Shown here piece after piece: positions 48,135 to 59,843 of a stretch of DNA of 64,000 nt. The notes beneath the pieces are model-generated. The model worked only from the letters and a program-made list of their open reading frames with translations. It was not told the DNA's origin and made no database searches. The position numbers and the translations under genes were made by a program. Within the stretch, counting starts at the first letter, position 1. Each line of letters begins with the position of its first letter. The DNA comes from Volvariella volvacea V23 (taxonomy: Eukaryota; Basidiomycota; Agaricomycetes; Agaricales; Pluteaceae): assembly GCA_000349905.1 (NCBI GenBank), contig KB722736.1, forward strand, positions 1,997,428 through 2,061,427. Direction: 5' to 3'.

Positions 48135-49584
48135 AAAACTCGGCGAAGAAGAGCTATACGTGTCCGGAGAGGTTGAGAAGGGAGGAAGAAATGTCTCTCG
48201 TGTTGTTTCGTGTTGTACGTACCCAATCCCATTGCTATCACTCTGCTACCAAAAAATGAGGCGAGTTGCGATTTGTGTGGCTCTGTATGCTTTGTTTTGC
48301 TAGATGTGCCATTTTGCATTCTTTATTTCCAAATAAATCATGTTGGTTTCCTTTTCTTGAAGTTTGTTGCTCGGCGTAACCCCATTAAGAAATCAATTCA
48401 ATGAATATGGTTGGAGTGGAGTTGAAGGGACGAGGTTTTATGGCCCTACAGCCGACAGACTGCATCTGCGAGATTCGGGCACGGTGCATCGGTGTCCTTT
48501 GGCGTGGTGTGGAACCACAGGTGGCATTGCTTCGACTTAACTCCACCAGCCGAACGTCGCGTGAGGTTATCTCTCAATTGAACATTCTGATTCAAGAAAT
48601 AGCGTGTTTTGTAAATTTATGTAGATACCAGCAACCAGAGATGAAGGAGGGCGAACCGAGTCCACTATGTACATGGAAAATCACCGACCGGGGGTATAAA
48701 GAAACGAAATAAACTGAAATTTGATATATTGAACGACTAGACACCAGCACCAGCGCTGGCATAGGCATAGGCAGTGGCACATGTACGAAGGCGATAGCGA
48801 TTGCATGCGCACAGTGGAAATGAGAAGGATTTATTCCTGGCCTTTTGGGGGGTGCGAAAAGGAAAGACAAAAGGGAGATAGCATAAAGTACATGGTAGTA
48901 CGTTGAGGTACAGTAATGGTGGTTAAAATAGATGTAGGAACAGAGGATATGGGGAGGAAAGGGGTCGATGGGAAAGGCAGGGAGCTCAAGCTCTCAAGGC
49001 GAATGTGTAGGTGGGCCTAGGAAAAAAGAATAAAGGACATGAAATTGTGTACAATAACATCATGATGCGTCCGATGCCAGATACTTAAACGAAGCAACTG
49101 CGAGAGGTAAACTTGACGAACAGCAATATGAAAGAGGCAGAAAATGCAGAGAATAGAACAGGAAGGGAACCTGTGATATGACGAAACGGCTATGGTGATG
49201 GCGGTGGTGGTGGTGGTGGTGTTGAGAGAAAATGTGAGGGCATAATATGAGTGGGTGAGTGCCAGCGAAGCAGGAAAAAACAAGAATGGATAAAATAAAA
49301 TAACAAATTCATCGGATTCCAACCAATTAACCAACATAATAGAGCAAGATCATCCAGGTTAATGGGACACGAACACGGACATGGAGGGCAGCTGAGGAAA
49401 AAAAAGAAAGAACGGGGCGGGGTGAGAAAGAATAAAAGAATAGAGGTTACATGCCACAACACAAACAAAAAAGAGGGAGAAATGGTGCATTTTATCCAGA
49501 TTCAAACTGCTCACCGAGATCAGAGGGCAAAGCCGGGACTGTAGACAGACAGACAACAGACGAAGAACGGCAAAAAGGGGCACA
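48135..49584. other. Convergent 3' flanks of NUP120 and the Zn2Cys6 gene
   Basis: The gap lies between two converging stop codons. It contains purine-rich plus-strand tracts (49340-49500), which create spurious cysteine/leucine-rich minus-strand frames, and a short trinucleotide repeat at 49203-49220. Nothing here looks coding. Confidence 0.5.
49203..49220. repeat. (GGT)n microsatellite
   Basis: Six consecutive GGT units directly visible, in the 3' flank between NUP120 and the transcription-factor gene. Likely length-variable; no coding role. Confidence 0.85.
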
Positions 49585-52500
49585 CTACGAGGTCGGTGGA
49601 GCCAAATGTCTACTCTGCACCTGGATCTGCGACACATCCGGCCTCATCCCATCCAGAAACTGGTTCCACTCCCCATGGTTGAACCCAATCGCCGCGCCCC
49701 ACATCGTCGCCTCATCCACCGGCTGAGCGTAATGCGCGTATCTAATCCCAGGGTCGGTGTAGATCACTTGGTGCTGCTGGAGTTGCTGTTGGGACGTCAT
49801 CGTGTACCCAGCTGCTGGTTGTTGGCCGCCGATACCGATGCTGCCGTATGCCGCGGTTGCTGACGATGGAGAGGAGACTTGGTTGGAGATCATACCGGCC
49901 ATGGACGGTATCTGTGCTTGATGGTTCTGTTGGAGTGAAATTGAAGATGAAGGAGAAGCGGCAGAAGAAAAAGGCGACGGAACAGAAGCGGAAAGTGTAG
50001 ATGAAGAAGCAGAAGTGGCAGTAGCAGCAGCAGCAGCATTAGGGGTGTGCACAGAATGGGGAGAATTGGCAAAGGCAGAAGAAAGCGGAGTGTTTGAATG
50101 AGGGGAAGGAAGAATTTGTTGCTGAACTTGAGGTGCTGTTTCTTGGTACAAAGAAGGAACCATGCGTACTGTTGACATATTATGCGCTGCGAGCCCGTCA
50201 TAGCTACCTGGCGGCAGCGACGCCATCGACGTTATCGGCGGGCTTACTGAACTCGAGGTTGCGGGCGAGTTGGCGCTTCTGTGGTGGGCGGCCTCGCCGC
50301 TGTGTTTTCGATCAGAGTACGGGAATGCGAGCTTGCGGACGACGCCTAGAACCTGGGCTTGCTGCTTCTTGCGTGCTTCCAGACTGAGCATAGGGAACTC
50401 GGCAGAGTAGAGAGGAGCGAGGGCTTGCAGAATGTCGTAGGCCTTGTCCGAGACGGGTGTTCCTCTTGATGCCTCGATGGTGGCCATCGCTTTTCGGATA
50501 CACGAGCGGAAGAGGTTTGCACCTGGCTGGTCCGGGTTGGCGATAAGCTGGAAAGAGAAAAACATGGCGGCCGAGAAGCAGTGGAAAGGGCCCCAGTTCA
50601 TGTGTCCTGGTACGGTTAGCGATGCGTTGCCGATAAAATCTGAGCTGGTCATTTGGATCAGTTTGTCTGCTGCACTGACTGCGATTTCCAGACTCTGGGC
50701 CGTTTTCGATGAATCAAGCGAGGTCGTCTTGCTCGAGGGGCTGCTGGTTTGGTTGTTTGCGCTTGCGTACGGCCGATGCAGGGTGAAGCGTATGTGGTAG
50801 TACGATGTTCGGATGATCATGCTCTGCACACCGAGTCGTCGCTGCGAAGCATTGGGCGAAGCGAGGCTCCGAGCCACTCGGTATTCATCTAGATCCAGCT
50901 CTGGGGGTAAATTGTCCATCCACTGAGTTAGCGCCCGGTCATTTGCTTGTACGCTCTCATATGGCACGGCCCGAACAGAGACGGCATCGTCCATGATATC
51001 TCCGAGGATGAAAGCGAGACGGAAAAGAGCGATATTTGGAAGGAACAGTCTGCCCGTTTTGTCGATTGCTGGGTCGCAGTATGATGGGAGCTGGGTGTCG
51101 AAATGATGAGATGCAATGACGAGCGGTCTTCCGAACATGAATGCTTGCCATCTGGGGGAATCAGCTCTCCGGGGCCCCTGGCAGCCCACCGAAATGAGAG
51201 ACTCACCGTTCGAGGAGAATAATATGCCACCAGGCCCACCGTCTCCGTTCCGCGAGATCTCGATGCATTCCCCACTTTCCCGGATCTCGATGGAGGCCGA
51301 TGGCTAGGGCAATGGAGACGACTTCTCCTCTTAGCCGCCACACATCTTCACTATCAGTTTTGGACATGTTTAAATAGTGGGTCCGCAGAAGCTGTAGCTC
51401 GACCAATTCCAAAGTATATGCCTTTGTCTCCTCGAGCCGCCTCTGCAGCGCAATCACACCAATCTCATAAAACTTTGCACCTCGCTCCGCTGCAGTCTCA
51501 TTGAATGACTCTAGTAGATGGTGATTGGGTGGAAGGTAATGTGTAGCGACGGCCATGATAACGCAGGCAGTAGCTAGTGTAATGCGATCGGCAGAGTTGC
51601 CGCTTTTGTATCGTTGCCAATGATGTGTGAAGGATGGTTGATTAATATGCTTGTAGATCCAATTGCAGTATTCAAAATAATAAGTGATAAGGGCGTCTAT
51701 GACTTCAATGCCAGGGAGCATCTGGAGGAGGTCGGAATCATAATCGTTGCGGTTCGGCGGGTCCTCTGTTCTTTCCTGACTCTGCTGCCGTGTTTCGGAT
51801 TCCTCCGAGTTGCGACCGTCGTTCTGGGAGTGGAATTAGGAGGCGGAGGCGAGGGCACTGGGGCAGGACTTACGATGAGGAGATGAGTAGCGGCACTGGT
51901 TGGACCGGAATACAAGCCTCCCTGACCCTGGGTCCCGAGCATACCAGGTGCAGCGGTGCTCTTTTCGTTAACATCAGGGTCTATGGCCTCTTTCTTTGTG
52001 ACTGGATTGGCGGCTTCGCTGCCGCGACGCGAGGCAGGGGCATGATGCCGCTGATGGGGAAAGAGGTAGGTCTCGATGAGCGACAATGAATGACGAATGC
52101 GCGAGATCTCCTGTGCAGGATCGACACGGCTATAACTTGGGGGACAATAGGTTGGAACAAGATTAGAGAGGCCATTGGGGGTGCAATGAGATGATCTTGG
52201 CGTACTGGTGATCATCTCCGCGGACCACAGAATCAGGGCCTTCGTGGCCTCGGGAATCTTGATAGCACATAGCAGAGGTGCCTATTTTGATTTAGAGTGT
52301 CGATCCATCGGTCGGTGACCAAGTTGAAGCAGGATATGCGGGGTTTTTGCAGACGTACCTCTCAAGACACATGACGAACACGGCCGGTTCCTGGGGTGAA
52401 GTAGGGATGGCGGTTAACCGGGCTGAAATAGGCATACTGGGAATAGAAACAGAGGGCCGCGAAGACATGGGGGTTGGAGTATGGTGGTCGAGGGTGGTGG

Positions 52501-52740
52501 TGGGGAAGCGGGGAGCGGGGCAGGGACTGACCTGTCGCACTTGAGTTTGCTGTTTCTGCAGGGCTCGCAGTTGATGGCCTTGCGGGCGCGTTTTGTGGGC
52601 GGACGGCCGTCGGTGGGCTGGTCGTTGGCGGCGCCTGGGGTGGGGGATGGCCTGGGCCTGACAGTACCGGCTGTGTTTGCCCTCTGGGGTTTGGCCCGCG
52701 GCACGGACGGGGAGGAGGAGGCTGGAGCGTCGTCGGGCAT
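49585..52740 (-). CDS. Zn2Cys6 transcription factor with fungal-specific MHR domain
   Basis: A binuclear-zinc DNA-binding regulator. The start at 52740 opens with a disordered leader, then KRARKAINCEPC, RNSKLKCDR and, after an intron, NRPCSSCVLR spliced to GTSAMCYQ. The six cysteines thus follow C-x2-C-x6-C-x5-C-x2-C with the last cysteine nine positions on. A further intron (GTACGCC...TTATAG) joins VRGDDHH to RVDPAQEISRIRHSLSLIE, a probable coiled-coil dimerisation helix. The Fungal_trans (PF04082) domain spans LPGIEVIDALITYYFEYCNW, VWRLRGEVVSIALAIGLHRD and RRRWAWWHIILLERWQAFMF, up to about 50300. The C-terminal 300 residues are rich in S, A, P and Q (TYTDP-type and MTSQQQLQQHQV stretches), as in activation domains, and end at 49585. 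Target genes are unknown; no obvious regulon lies beside it. Confidence 0.92.
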
Positions 52741-54055
52741 GAGAAGCGGAGATTAGACAGGAAGGAGAAAAATAGGACGCTCGAGGAGAAGGACTGGGAG
52801 GGCAGGAATAAGTAGCAGCTTGCTGGGATGTCGGAGGACTAACCTCCCCTCCTCCATTTCCTTTTTTTATTATTTCAACACCCTCTCCGGGGTCCTCTCT
52901 ACTCCCGCTGAACCGCCGCCGGGCGATCTGCTGCTCCGGCAATCTCTCCATCGACTCTAATCCGCGTGACCGTCTCTTCCGCCGGCAGCCAGCAACAGTC
53001 ATTAGACACTCTCGTGTATTACAAGTACAGGCTACTTGCTACTGCTCGCTCGCCGTGCCCAGCATCCTCTGGCGTGCACCGTTGTCGCGGCACGCGTGCA
53101 GTCACCATGCTTCTCGGGCGAGAGAATCACGGACGACTCGACAACCACCCACAAGACTTTATACACCCTGCAGAGCCCCAAATGGCGATAAAGACGAGCT
53201 ATATCGTACCGCAGCCGTCGGGCACACCATCACCACGAAACCGTGCCAGAATGTTCTCAGCAAACAAATTATGCGGCTCAGGTCTACTCTCCATGTCCCT
53301 GACTGCACCACTTGTTCAGGCAATTCTTCTATCGATGCAGAGACCCATCAGCCCATCAAATGATGACCAGTCGAAACCCGGGCTGTTTTGAGCTCTGTAT
53401 CCTGACACCCCTGCCAAAGGACCCATCATGTTGATGCGAGACTGCCCCGTCCTATCTGGGCACGCGGTACCTGTGCATGTGAGAACGTCCTGCCACTAGG
53501 AACTGCTGTCGTGATTATCGCCCCTTCAGGTAGTGCGTTGGCACAATCCTTGCCGCGTCCTGCCCTGCCTCTCCTTCCTCGATCGCCAATCCCACGTAGC
53601 CTTGCAGTGTTGGCGCATGGAAAGCCCTAAGGGACTGCACAGACAGGGAATGCCTGACATTCTAAATGAAATAGCACTGCTGGATCAGCATTCTGATGGC
53701 ACCGCCGCGAAAGGAAGACTGAAATGTCGAACATTTGGTCCCGCCCCGGCTTGTCGGCGCCAGCCCGAGTCTGAACACAGTCCTGGCGCAGGAGCACAAA
53801 ACAACACGTTGTGGTCTGACGGGCCGGGCGTGATCCAGCGGGCGGGAGTGAGACCCCCAGACATCCTGATCGCCCAACGCCAGCGAAGGAGTTCCGAGTG
53901 ATTGGAACCTTGTTTGCGAGCGCGCCCCGAGTCGTCCAACATGCAGATAAGGTGGCAGACAGGGACAAGCTTCAGCATTGCTTGTCGCGTGTGGCGTTCC
54001 AATGCTGGGACGATGCTGTAAGAGCGAGAGTTTGTGGGTTATGAAATCTGTGCCA
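52741..54055. other. Intergenic region between Zn2Cys6 and STI1 genes
   Basis: The two genes diverge across about 1.5 kb, so the stretch holds both upstream regions. The part next to the transcription factor (52741-52860) is purine-rich on plus. Frames at 52966-53391 and 53533-53901 (plus) and 53627-54002 (minus) overlap one another and match no family. No gene is supported. Confidence 0.5.
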
Positions 54056-54074
54056 TCGACGTCGACGTCGACGT
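54056..54074. repeat. Palindromic GACGTC/GTCGAC repeat upstream of STI1
   Basis: The unit TCGACG is repeated three times (tcgacgtcgacgtcgacgt), giving overlapping GTCGAC and GACGTC palindromes. It lies about 200 bp before the STI1 start and 110 bp before the heat-shock-like element. The GACGTC cores resemble binding sites of bZIP factors; a regulatory role is inference. Confidence 0.6.
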
Positions 54075-54186
54075 GCTCGTGGACGGGATCCGTGTGTGGT
54101 GTGCGAGCTTAAGTGAGATATGACGCAGCTGAGCAGCAGCGTGCTCGTAGGGTTAGGGCTGGGCGTGACCGAAATCAGATGGCAAG

Positions 54187-54204
54187 TTCCAGCAAGTTCC
54201 AGAA
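54187..54204 (+). promoter_or_regulatory. Heat-shock-element-like site upstream of STI1
   Basis: The sequence TTC-n7-TTC-n2-GAA contains an inverted pair TTCcaGAA (54197-54204) plus a further TTC one helical turn upstream (54187-54189), a gap-type arrangement of Hsf1 binding units. It sits 71-88 bp before the STI1 start codon and just upstream of a TATA-like box. Sti1 is a known heat-shock gene in fungi, so position and gene agree. Confidence 0.6.
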
Positions 54205-54226
54205 GGCTGCACTGCAAAATCGTAGC

Positions 54227-54234
54227 TATAATAC
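54227..54234 (+). promoter_or_regulatory. TATA-like box of STI1
   Basis: TATAATAC lies 23 bp downstream of the heat-shock-like element and 41-48 bp upstream of the STI1 ATG, followed by a C/T-rich run up to the start codon. Stress-induced fungal genes often use a TATA box. Confidence 0.5.
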
Positions 54235-54274
54235 GCCTCCCAGCCCCTCCCTCCCTCCCAGCACTCCATCCAAA

Positions 54275-56659
54275 ATGCCAGACGTGAGCAACCCTTGCGT
54301 TTTACGTCCGCCTCCTGTTGATCACCACCTCGCGTCAGGTCAACACCCTCAAAGATCAGGGCAACAAGGCGTTTGCCGCGAAGGACTACGACAAGGCCAT
54401 TGATCTCTTCACCCAGGCCATTGCGCTTGATCCCAGAAACCACGTCCTCTACTCCAATCGAAGCGCCGCCAAAGCAGGCAAGAAGCTCTGGCCGGAGGCC
54501 CTGTCCGATGCAGAAGAGGTCTGTCCCCGTTTCTACTTCTGAGAACGATCCAGAGTGCCTCATGTCTGAGCTTATCCTACAGTGCATCAAAGCAAATCCC
54601 TCTTGGTCAAAGGGTTACGCGCGCAAGGGTGCTGCCTTGCACGGCGCGAAGCGATACGACGAGGCTATCGCCGCGTATGAGGAGGGCCTCAAATTGGAGG
54701 ACAGCCCGGCCCTCCGCAAGGGTCTGCAGGACGTCAAGGACGCCAAGGGTAGGTATGGCTTTGCTGAGACTGCGATAGACTGATACATCGCCTATGCAGC
54801 CTCAGGCAGCGACCCAATGGGCATCCGCAACATGTTCTCCGATCCAAACCTCTTTGCCAAGCTGGCCGCCAATCCTCGTACCCAGAAGCATCTCGCCGAT
54901 CCTGCATTTGTCAAGAAGGTAAACTCTCTCGATTTCATTATCAACGCGTGCTAAAAATGAGACCCGTTGTAGCTTCAATTACTGCAAAGCAGCCCTGAGC
55001 TTGCGAAAGAGTGCGTCTCGTCCTCGACCACGCGTCCGGGCGTGTTGTAATGCTCACCCTGTTCCGTCTAGTCCCTTTGGCCAAGATCCCAGGATGATCG
55101 ACGTTTTGGGTGTCTTGATGGGCATCGATATGCGCGGCTTTGAACGCGAAGAGGGCTCCAGCGAGCTTCCGCCAGAGGTTTCAGCTGCCCAGGCGACCCC
55201 GTCCTCCCCAACGCCACCGCCCCGGGCCAACCCCGCACCGTCGACTTCCCAACCCAAACCGACACCCGCACCCGAGCCTCCCAAAGGAGAGGACGTCGAG
55301 ATGGAAGACGTCGACGAGGACGAGGCTAAAGCCAAGCGGGAGGCGGAGGCTGCAAAGAAGCTGGGTGGTGAAGCGTACAAGCAACGTAACTTTGCAGAGG
55401 CTATCACCCAATTCGAAAAAGCATGGCAGCAGTGGCCGAAGGACGTCACTTTCCTCACGAATTTGGGAGGTGAGTTTCGGGGGCACTTTTTACGTGTTGA
55501 TCCATCTTGAAAGAGGAATATGGAAAACCCCATGTCAAGTTGTGTTTCGTTTTCGGGGAAACTGACTCCTTATCTCCTTGTTTTCCGCGTACAGCTGCAC
55601 ATTTCGAAGCGGGCGATTACGACAAGGCCATCGAGGTTTGCGAAAAGGCCGTGGACGAAGGCCGTTCGGTGAGTTTCACCCCCTCGGTTTTGCATTTCAG
55701 TATTTCAAACCATTCAATCTCGACTTGTGTGAACCTATGTAATAGCTCCGTGCAGATTACAAGCTGATCGCCAAGGCGTACGGACGTATAGGCTCAGCCT
55801 ACCAGAAGAAAAGCGACCTTGCCAACGCCATCAAGTTCTTCAACAAGTCCCTGACCGAGCATCGTACCCCCGACGTCCTCAACAAACTCCGAGACGCGGA
55901 GAAGCAAAAGGCCGAGCTGGATCGTCTGGCGTATATTGACCCTGCAAAGAGTGCAGTGGCGCGTGAAGAGGGTAATGCTCAGTTCAAGGCTGGCGACTTT
56001 GCTGCGGCTGTCAAATCTTATACGGAGAGTATCAAGAGGGATCCCAAGGACGCGAGAGGGTACAACAATCGGGCTGCTGCGTACATGAAGCTTGCTGCTT
56101 TCCCTGAGGCACTCAAGGACGCGGACGAAGCCATCGACGTCGATCCCAGTTTCAGTGAGTGTCCCAAATAGTATGCAAGATCCTTTGCTTACTTGGGGTG
56201 GCGGTACAGTCAAAGCATACATCCGCAAATCGAGTATCCTACTCGGAATGCGAGAACACACCAAGGCACTTGACGCCATACAGCTCGCAGAGGAGAAGGA
56301 CACGGAGGGCAAGCACCGCCAGGAGATCGCACAGCAAGAGGCAAAGGTCCAACAAGCGATCTGGCAACAACGCGAGAGCGAGACGAACGAGCAGACGTTT
56401 GAGCGTGCGATGCGCGATCCTGAAGTTGCTGTACGTCGCTGTTCGCTTTTGCATTGCATTCAGGCTGTGCTCCTACAGGACTGTTTTGTGCTGACGTGTA
56501 TCTGTATGCGTATAGGAAATCATGTCCGATCCCGTTATGCAGCAGATCTTGCAGCAAGCTCAGAACGATCCCAAGGCGTTGCAGGACCACATGAAGAACC
56601 CGGTCGTGAGACAGAAGATCCAGAAACTCGTCAATGCGGGTATTATCAAGACGAGATAG
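54275..56659 (+). CDS. STI1: Hsp70-Hsp90 organising co-chaperone Sti1
   Basis: Cytosolic co-chaperone that bridges Hsp70 and Hsp90 during client transfer. Exon 1 (54275-54283) encodes only MPD and is spliced to 54339, giving [20 protein letters not shown]. Domains in order: TPR1 (residues about 4-115, with [20 protein letters not shown] and [17 protein letters not shown]), DP1/STI1 motif (about 120-175, [20 protein letters not shown]), a P/A-rich acidic linker ([18 protein letters not shown]), TPR2A ([35 protein letters not shown]), TPR2B ([40 protein letters not shown]) and DP2 ([20 protein letters not shown]). It ends [11 protein letters not shown]. The length, about 570 residues, fits the family, and the TPR carboxylate-clamp residues K, N and N/K are in their usual contexts. 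A heat-shock-like element and TATA box precede it. Confidence 0.96.
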
Positions 56660-57151
56660 AAGAGTCGAGGCGAAGCAAATCATCTACATGTACATTACAC
56701 ACACTTCTTTTGTTAGAAACACCCACTCTTCCCGTTCACCTTGAACTCGTTTCGCGTTCGTTTTTTGGTTCATGGTGGTCTGACCGGATTGCTGGATTTT
56801 CCCCCTTTATGCATTACTCCTCACAAATCACCCGAGCTGTACAATAAACTCTTTTACCTATACACCGATGACTCATGACCGGAGACAGCAGCACCAGACA
56901 AGGAGTAAGAAAGCACGACGTCAGTCAGAAACAGCGAACAAGAGCCGAGTTCCAGGTCCACTCAATCACTTGCGCACCGTAGCCAGTACAGTAGAGCAGC
57001 TGTGCATATGCATTGCTCATTGTGGATCGATAAATACATCAAATTCCCAATGCGGTGGCTCATACCCACCCATGTAGCAACGACTACCATAACGGATTAC
57101 ATATTTGATATTCACAATCCACTTCCGGAGTCGAAGCTGCGCCAGAGATCA
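56660..57151. other. Convergent 3' flanks of STI1 and AP-3 mu
   Basis: About 490 bp between converging stop codons of STI1 (plus) and the AP-3 mu gene (minus). T-rich just after the STI1 stop. I see no gene, RNA or repeat. Confidence 0.5.
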
Positions 57152-59620
57152 TCACCACCTCCATTCCACATTCCCCAGCGAACGACCTCGGACACCTTTG
57201 AATAGCTTATTGTTGTTATTATTATTGGCCTCCCCACCGCCCGTGGCCGCGATTTTGAATTGGTCCACTTTGAGAGAGGAGAATGTGTGCGAGGGGATCT
57301 CAAATGTGAATTGGAGAGCGTGCGATGGTCGTGGTGGGTGTGTACTAGCCGTAGGGGTAAAACAAGAGGTCGAGGAGTAGAAATACCAAGGAATACAAGA
57401 CGAGACAGTCGCCGGTCCCGGTCCCGGTATCGTGAAGGGATAAGAGAGAGGGGTGGGATGTTCCGAGTGAACAGAGATAGGCGGAGAATGGGATGGCACA
57501 AGTTGTCAGAAAACAAGTGTCAGATGGTGCGCGTTTGACAGGTTTGACAGACAGTAAAGGGCCGGTGCGATGGGGTGGGCAGGGCATGACTCACGTTGTG
57601 GTATAAGACCCACTCAAGTTCCAGTGACTTGATGGAGGGACGTTTAGGATTTCCCAGCGCAGCACCTAGTGAAGTAGTGAATGTGTTGTGGATGAGATAA
57701 CCATGACCAAGACGGCCGATGAGTTGGGAAGAAGAAACGAGTGAAAGGCAAAGCGAAAGCGAGCTGTCAAAGTCGGACGATGGACAGCCCTCAACCGCGC
57801 CTCGTGCGAGGTGTTGGTATAGCATAAATGCTTCGGTGATATGCTAAGAAAAGGGACAGAAGCACGGACACTTACTAATTTCTTGGTATCATACATCCAT
57901 GACGTCCCAGCAGAGTTACTCGGGGCGGATAAATCCAAGCTGCCCAACCCGCTGCTAAATCCACCGCCACCTGCACCACGAGAAGCGACACATTTGACGC
58001 CACTTGCACCTTCCCCCAAATGAAATTCGACTCTCATGTTCTCAATTGATCGCGTAGTAAGCCGAGAGCTCAGTGTTATGTTAAACGACCCTGTTAGGAT
58101 GGAACCATTTAATGGAGATCGAGAAGCAGAATTGAATCATGAGGGACGAAGACGAAGCACGAAAGACGGTTCAAGTTAGAATGCTTCTCGAAGCAGGCTG
58201 TAGTGCAGATTAGCGTACCCCCATTTTCTTCCACTTCAAAAGTTATTTTTACACTGAAAGGTACCGGTACCACATCCTTGGAAATATTCATCGAGGTCGA
58301 GGGTATAGTCGTCGTCGACTCCGGTCCAAGTGGAGTATTGAAGCGCGCGGCACTGTTCGACGATGCGTTTGGGTTGTATCGATACTCCATCAATGTGAAA
58401 CGGCCATCCGGAGGTATGAAAGACAGCGCTTTGTCCTTGTTCCATCGTTGCAATCTGAAAAGTAATATTAAGGATACGTGGTGGATATTAATACCTCTTG
58501 ACGTCATCCGTAGGAGGTATCGGAACAAGTCGTGCGCACCTAACACAAGGGTGGAAGGCGCAGTCCGTCAAGATGTGTGAGTTAGAGAATGTTAAAGTGC
58601 AATCAGGTGTCCCTATTAAGGTCGAGTTGGTACACAAATCGTCGTGTATGCGCTCAAATTACCTGAAAGCCTAGCATTCGTTTCAATCTTGCCCCAAACG
58701 TTACTTGACAGTGTTGTTCCGTGTCTTTGCGATCCCCTCGATCAGAAGCTTTCAAAGGTACAGTCGAGTAGAACTCACTTGTTGACAATAGCTTTGATCT
58801 CTTCCACTACATCAAAGTAGACTTCGTTGTTGGCGTATCGTAATCCTGCTTTCCTCCACGGAACAGGAGAAGAAAATGGACCAGATAGAGGACCTGCAGA
58901 CCCAGCATTAATGGCCGAAGTGAAGTTGGAGGCTCCTGCAACATTGAGGAGTTTTGTCCACAGTGAAGGGGGAAGGACGATATCACGTAGGACGTTGGGC
59001 GATGTTGTTAGGGGATGACCTCCAGAGTCTAGGGTCTCTTCCAGGAGCTAATAGCACTATTGAGTCAGAGTGACGCATTGAAGGCATGGTGCAGGTGTAC
59101 AATGACGCAGAGGGGGCCATGGAAATGATGTGATTCGGTGCATACCTGATATGCAATATCAAAGTTCTCCTTCAACGTTGCAGCCGACAGGCTTCCAAAG
59201 TACTCCTGAAGTATCTCAATGAAGGTTTGGAGAAATGCAAACGCATAGAGCGGGTCCACTGAGGCGTTCGTCAGGAACTTCAAGCACGTCCCTACGGTGA
59301 TAAAAATGCGCACCATCTCCACTAATCGGGCACAATAACCTCATGTCTCCGCAAGGAACATGACAGCAAGCGCTCGGACCGTCAACACCACCATATGATT
59401 GGACATAAAGCACTGGGTCGACGTTCGCCCCGTGTTGTGCTTTTGCGCAAGCGTTATTGTAGGCATCTACGTGGAGCAATGGGTACGCCGTGGACGAAGC
59501 TCGGAAGCCCGACTGGATGATAGGTCGGCTGGTTGTCCGTTCCAGTCAGACGATATCGCTCGTTTGTCGCCGGATTGCTCACCCAGTATTGTCGAGGAAG
59601 ATAAGGCCATCGATACCCAT
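57152..59620 (-). CDS. APM3: AP-3 adaptor complex medium subunit mu
   Basis: The mu chain of the AP-3 coat, which sorts cargo from Golgi or endosomes to the vacuole. The start at 59620 gives MGIDGLIFLDNT; an intron follows, then SGFRASSTAYPLLHVDAYNN and VDPVLYVQSYGG. The longin part continues with DPLYAFAFLQTFIEILQEYF and KENFDIAYQLLEETLDSGG. The linker and start of the mu-homology domain carry LRYANNEVYFDVVEEIKAIV. Later exons have LQRWNKDKALSFIPPDGRFT and LMEYRYNPN, VPFSVKITFEVEENGG, MRVEFHLGEGASGVKC, VLRWEILNVPPSSHWNLSGS and LQFTFEIPSHTFSSLKVDQF, closing with KGVRGRSLGNVEWRW. A glycine/asparagine-rich insert (GGGEANNNNNN) precedes that last motif. The mix of PDGRFTLMEYRY and VRGRS...NVEWRW points to AP-3 rather than AP-1 or AP-2. 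Internal exon edges are approximate. Confidence 0.92.
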
Positions 59621-59843
59621 AGCGAGTTGGTGTCGTTTGTGTGTCTAAGTGCGGGATGTGGAGATGATAGTAAATGAAGACATGATTGTGCGTGTGTGGC
59701 AAACACAATCGCTTAGATCTCAATTTGCATGCCGTATACACATAGATATTTTATGTCAAAAAATGCAGGTTTGAATACATAGGAATAAGACATTGTCAAA
59801 ACCAAAACATGGTAGCAAATACTAGAGCATTGTCGGTGTCAAA

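Noticed and set aside
49451..49726. Plus-strand frames over the 3' end of the Zn2Cys6 gene
   Set aside because: They overlap the confirmed minus-strand coding exon and carry no domain.
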